NCBI RefSeq assembly: GCF_025950235.1
Contig: NZ_JAPDDT010000006.1
Coordinates: 1-64,000, forward strand
Source of the DNA: Luteolibacter arcticus
GTDB taxonomy: Bacteria; Verrucomicrobiota; Verrucomicrobiia; Verrucomicrobiales; Akkermansiaceae
DNA: 64,000 bases
Direction: 5' to 3'
In this document: positions 61,492 through 64,000 of the stretch, in pieces
How positions within the stretch are numbered: the first letter of the stretch is position 1
How the letters are laid out: the number at the start of each line of letters is the position of its first letter
Notes under the pieces: model-generated
What the model saw: the letters and a program-made list of their open reading frames with translations, nothing else
Told to the model about the DNA's origin: nothing
Databases searched by the model: none
Translations under genes and position numbers: made by a program

Positions 61492-64000
61492 TCACCATCC
61501 TACCACCCGTAGGAACGCGCAGTTGGCGGCAGATGGGAACTGAACGGTGATTGAGTTGACGGGCTGGGTCGCGGCGATGCCGGTTTGGACCGTCGTCCAT
61601 GGGGTCTGCAAAGTGGTCGAGCTTTCGACACGGTAGGTCATGCCGGCGGCGCTCAACCAGTTGAGCGTGACGAGGGTGCTGCCGTCGGGCTGCCGCTGCA
61701 CGCTCTGGATCTCTTGCGCCAATGGCCAGAGTCCGGAATCAAGGCGGCTTACCTGGATGGCATCGAGCGCGAAGTCGTCGTGGAGTCCATTGTCGCCGGA
61801 CGACCGCGTGGTGCTGGTAAAGCGCAGGGTCAGCGCTTGGCCGGCCAGCGAGGGGGGGATCGACGCGCTGAGCCGGACTTGATGCCAGTTGCCTTCACTA
61901 CCACCGAATCCCCATGACCCCGGGTGGCTCGTCGAGCCATTGGGGGGACGCAAGGAGGGATCGCTATCGGAATCGCGGCTTAGCACGACCGTTGCGCCCG
62001 CGAGCAGCTCGACCTGGTAGTTGAGCCAGCGCTCGGCGATCCGGTCGGCGACGTGGAAGGAAATCACATGCTCGCCCGCCGCGGCCGGTCCGAGGGATTG
62101 GCTGGCGCGGATCGGAGTTGAAGGGGAGTCGGCGCGCAAGCCGCGGGCGAAGTTGCCATCGGGAAGCGGTGTCGTGGTGGAGATGCCATCCTCGGCGAAG
62201 GTCGAGGTGCCGCCGTTGACGGTCCATCCGGACATCCCGTTTTCGAAAGAGAGGTTGGTGCCACCTAGCGGCGTCCCGGCCCGGGCGGCGGGCGGTGTCA
62301 TCCTCAGCGTCTGGCCCAGCGTGGGCATTTCATGTTCGCCGGGAAACAGCCGGAGCGACTCGCCCGCACTCGTGGGGAAGACAAAGGTGTCGCCGGTGAC
62401 GACCTCGGCGGCGGTCCCGTTGCGGTAGAGCCGCGCTGGCTGCCCGGGCCACGGATTGCGCAGGGTGCAGTGGCGGCCCTGCTCGCTAAGCAGTTCGACG
62501 TATTGGACTTCACCGGCGCAGAGAGACGAACTGACTAGAAACCCGCCCCACGCTCGCAGCCGGACGAAACGCGCGTCGCGCTCCAGCGGCCAAGCCCCGA
62601 AGACCCGGATGATCGATTCCGCCCGGGGCGGATGCGGCCCGTCGGGAGAAGCGTAGCCGAGCGCGACGTGGCTCATGCAGAGCATCTCGTTGATGGTGTT
62701 GGGCACCGTTGAAAGGTTCTCGATCCCGTGCGGATTATTCTGTTGGAAGCCATTCGGCCTCATCCTGCCTGCATACTCGCGGAGCTTGGCGAGGATCAAC
62801 CGCGGCTCGTAGCCCATGCGGGCGGCTGCGGGGAAAAAGCTGTTCGAGCCATTGAAGTCGAACCACCGCTGCATTACATCGAGCGTGTTCAGCGAAGTGC
62901 TTACTAGCGCCGGATCGCTCTCCATATTCAGCGCGCCACCGGGATAGATGTGCTGGATGCCAAGCGTGTTATCGTTCCACCACGCGGTTCCGGATTCGGT
63001 GTAGCGGAAGACCTGGCGTCCGCTGCGGATCTGGGTGGTGTAGCCGCTGAGATGTTCCAGGATGTCTTGCCATGTCGCGCGTTTGTCGGCGTCGAGTTCC
63101 AGCTCCTTGCTGAGGTCGAGAACGAGGTCGAACGCATTGCGGAGCAATCCGAGCGTCAGGATCGGGTTGACGTCGGAGCCGCTGCCTTCATGGACAGAGT
63201 CGCCGACGATCTTGTAACGCGAGCCTTCGTGGACGAGGTAGTCTTCCCAGAATGCGACGACCTCCTTGACGAAGGGATAGATCTCGGCGCCATAGGCGGG
63301 ATCGTAGGTCGTGCGCCAGCGCTGGGCCATGTTGAGCAGGCTGTAGGCAGCGTTCGAACGTTGGCCGAAGGTCAGGACGCCGGCTTCTTCGTTGGGATAC
63401 GAGTAGCCGGAGTTCAGGGTGACATCGATCCCGAGAGGCCCGATGCCGACCGAATAAATCACCCCCTTCGCCTCCGGGCCGAAGATCGTGGTGGCGTAGT
63501 TCCGGGCTCTCGGCAGGAAGTCGAGAATGGGGGCGTCGTGGGGCGTGAGTTGCTCGAGCCGGTTGCCGGATGCCAGGGCATAGAAGGGAGCCTGGAAGTT
63601 GTAGTTCAGGTGGTAGTCGCCGGCCCAACTGGGATTGTCGGTGGTGGTCCAGCCAAAGAGCGCGGGCGGGAAACTGGGGTCGCCGGAACAAGCACCCATG
63701 CCGTGATAGGAGAGATAGTAGGCCTTCTCGATCGCGGGGTCGCCGATCTCGATCCACGACTGATCCCAGTAGCCGGCCCACCAACCTGCGTGGGCCTCGA
63801 TCAGGGAGGGGATCTCCGCCGCATCAAAGGCATCGCAGCGGGCGATCGCGGCCTCCCTCGGGGCGGCGCTTTTGAACATGCTGTCCATGGCCACCCCGAG
63901 CCATGCGGTTTCGCCGGCACCGATGGAAAGCGTGACTCCCGATGATCCACCGCTGGTGGTCTGTGCTGCCAGCGCGCCATTCAGCCAGAGCTTCATGTCC
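61492..64000 (-). CDS. GH95/DUF5703-like glycoside hydrolase with C-terminal adhesion modules (paralog 5, partial)
   Basis: At least 834 codons; the 5' end lies beyond the right edge. The visible start (KLWLNGALAA) looks like the last strand of a LamG insert, so the N-terminal beta domain is missing. Catalytic marks: GDYHLNYNFQAPFYALASGN, GDSVHEGSGSDVNP, GIQHIYPGGAL, NNPHGIENLSTVPNTINEM. After 'SLRLFPGEHE' it has two extra modules: a CBM-like beta domain opening NLSFENGMSGWTVNGG, and a C-terminal module (LNWLSAAGMTYRVESSTTL...AFLRVVGW), the ending common on secreted proteins of this phylum. The gap to the GH38-like gene is 45 nt. Confidence 0.83.
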   Translation of the reverse strand, partial: DMKLWLNGALAAQTTSGGSSGVTLSIGAGETAWLGVAMDSMFKSAAPREAAIARCDAFDAAEIPSLIEAHAGWWAGYWDQSWIEIGDPAIEKAYYLSYHGMGACSGDPSFPPALFGWTTTDNPSWAGDYHLNYNFQAPFYALASGNRLEQLTPHDAPILDFLPRARNYATTIFGPEAKGVIYSVGIGPLGIDVTLNSGYSYPNEEAGVLTFGQRSNAAYSLLNMAQRWRTTYDPAYGAEIYPFVKEVVAFWEDYLVHEGSRYKIVGDSVHEGSGSDVNPILTLGLLRNAFDLVLDLSKELELDADKRATWQDILEHLSGYTTQIRSGRQVFRYTESGTAWWNDNTLGIQHIYPGGALNMESDPALVSTSLNTLDVMQRWFDFNGSNSFFPAAARMGYEPRLILAKLREYAGRMRPNGFQQNNPHGIENLSTVPNTINEMLCMSHVALGYASPDGPHPPRAESIIRVFGAWPLERDARFVRLRAWGGFLVSSSLCAGEVQYVELLSEQGRHCTLRNPWPGQPARLYRNGTAAEVVTGDTFVFPTSAGESLRLFPGEHEMPTLGQTLRMTPPAARAGTPLGGTNLSFENGMSGWTVNGGTSTFAEDGISTTTPLPDGNFARGLRADSPSTPIRASQSLGPAAAGEHVISFHVADRIAERWLNYQVELLAGATVVLSRDSDSDPSLRPPNGSTSHPGSWGFGGSEGNWHQVRLSASIPPSLAGQALTLRFTSTTRSSGDNGLHDDFALDAIQVSRLDSGLWPLAQEIQSVQRQPDGSTLVTLNWLSAAGMTYRVESSTTLQTPWTTVQTGIAATQPVNSITVQFPSAANCAFLRVVGW

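Overview
The window looks like chromosomal DNA of a GC-rich Gram-negative member of the Verrucomicrobiota, most like Luteolibacter/Haloferula-type Verrucomicrobiaceae. This placement is inferred from gene content and style, not from a marker-gene comparison. The supporting traits are: an Omp85-TamB pair (so an outer membrane); two GspE-type ATPases followed by GspF and GspG; many short secreted or lipoprotein genes with weak or absent Shine-Dalgarno sequences; C-terminal 'DPDGDGVPN..EYA' and 'YRVESSTTL' modules; GH95-like hydrolases with LamG insertions; and several families of long, imperfect, hairpin-forming intergenic repeats. I saw no rRNA, tRNA, CRISPR array, insertion sequence or prophage.

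Layout. 1-636: a gene-free block of palindromic and tandem repeats. 637-6813 (minus): degenerate N-formylglutamate amidohydrolase-like protein, Omp85/TamA-like barrel, TamB. 6909-7724: voltage-gated-like K+ channel with a zinc ribbon. 7923-13264: type II secretion/type IV pilus core. 13395-14907: a disordered basic protein and two small paralogous membrane proteins. 15316-15611: a 296-bp element with 32-bp inverted ends. 15706-18688: cysS, a DUF1287 protein and small membrane proteins. 18547-26369 (minus): serine beta-lactamase-like hydrolase, two uncharacterised pairs, lipoproteins, hemL, and a dienelactone hydrolase gene whose 3' end is also present as a remnant downstream. 26574-32532: SH3-like secreted protein, pseudopilin, tmk, an orphan Imm8-type immunity protein, a helical ferritin-like protein, a PLD-family lipoprotein and a PH-like membrane protein.

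32771-39202 holds a signalling-proteolysis module. A beta-propeller hybrid sensor kinase and a FixJ-type regulator are followed by a secreted S8-like peptidase with Glu in place of the catalytic His. A receiver-only protein overlaps the peptidase gene by ATGA. A 15-nt sequence between the regulator and the peptidase recurs at nearly the same distance upstream of the lipase-like lipoprotein at 44931-46535, so it may be a shared promoter or operator.

39285-44203: DUF3302 protein, GH63-like glucosidase, SthA-type transhydrogenase. 44282-46535 (minus): SYLF lipoprotein and a GxSxG lipase-like lipoprotein. 46689-64000 (minus): one tightly spaced directional set of five paralogous GH95/DUF5703-like hydrolases, one sodium:solute symporter and one cytoplasmic GH38-like alpha-mannosidase. 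The likely logic is that the exported GH95-like enzymes trim a glycan outside the cytoplasm, the symporter imports the product, and the GH38-like enzyme continues inside. The set runs off the right edge, so its promoter is not in the window.

The observations most worth following are: the signal peptide of the Omp85 protein is encoded entirely by a hairpin repeat; the kinase-regulator-peptidase-receiver module and its shared 15-nt motif; the five-paralog hydrolase locus; and the inverted-repeat elements.
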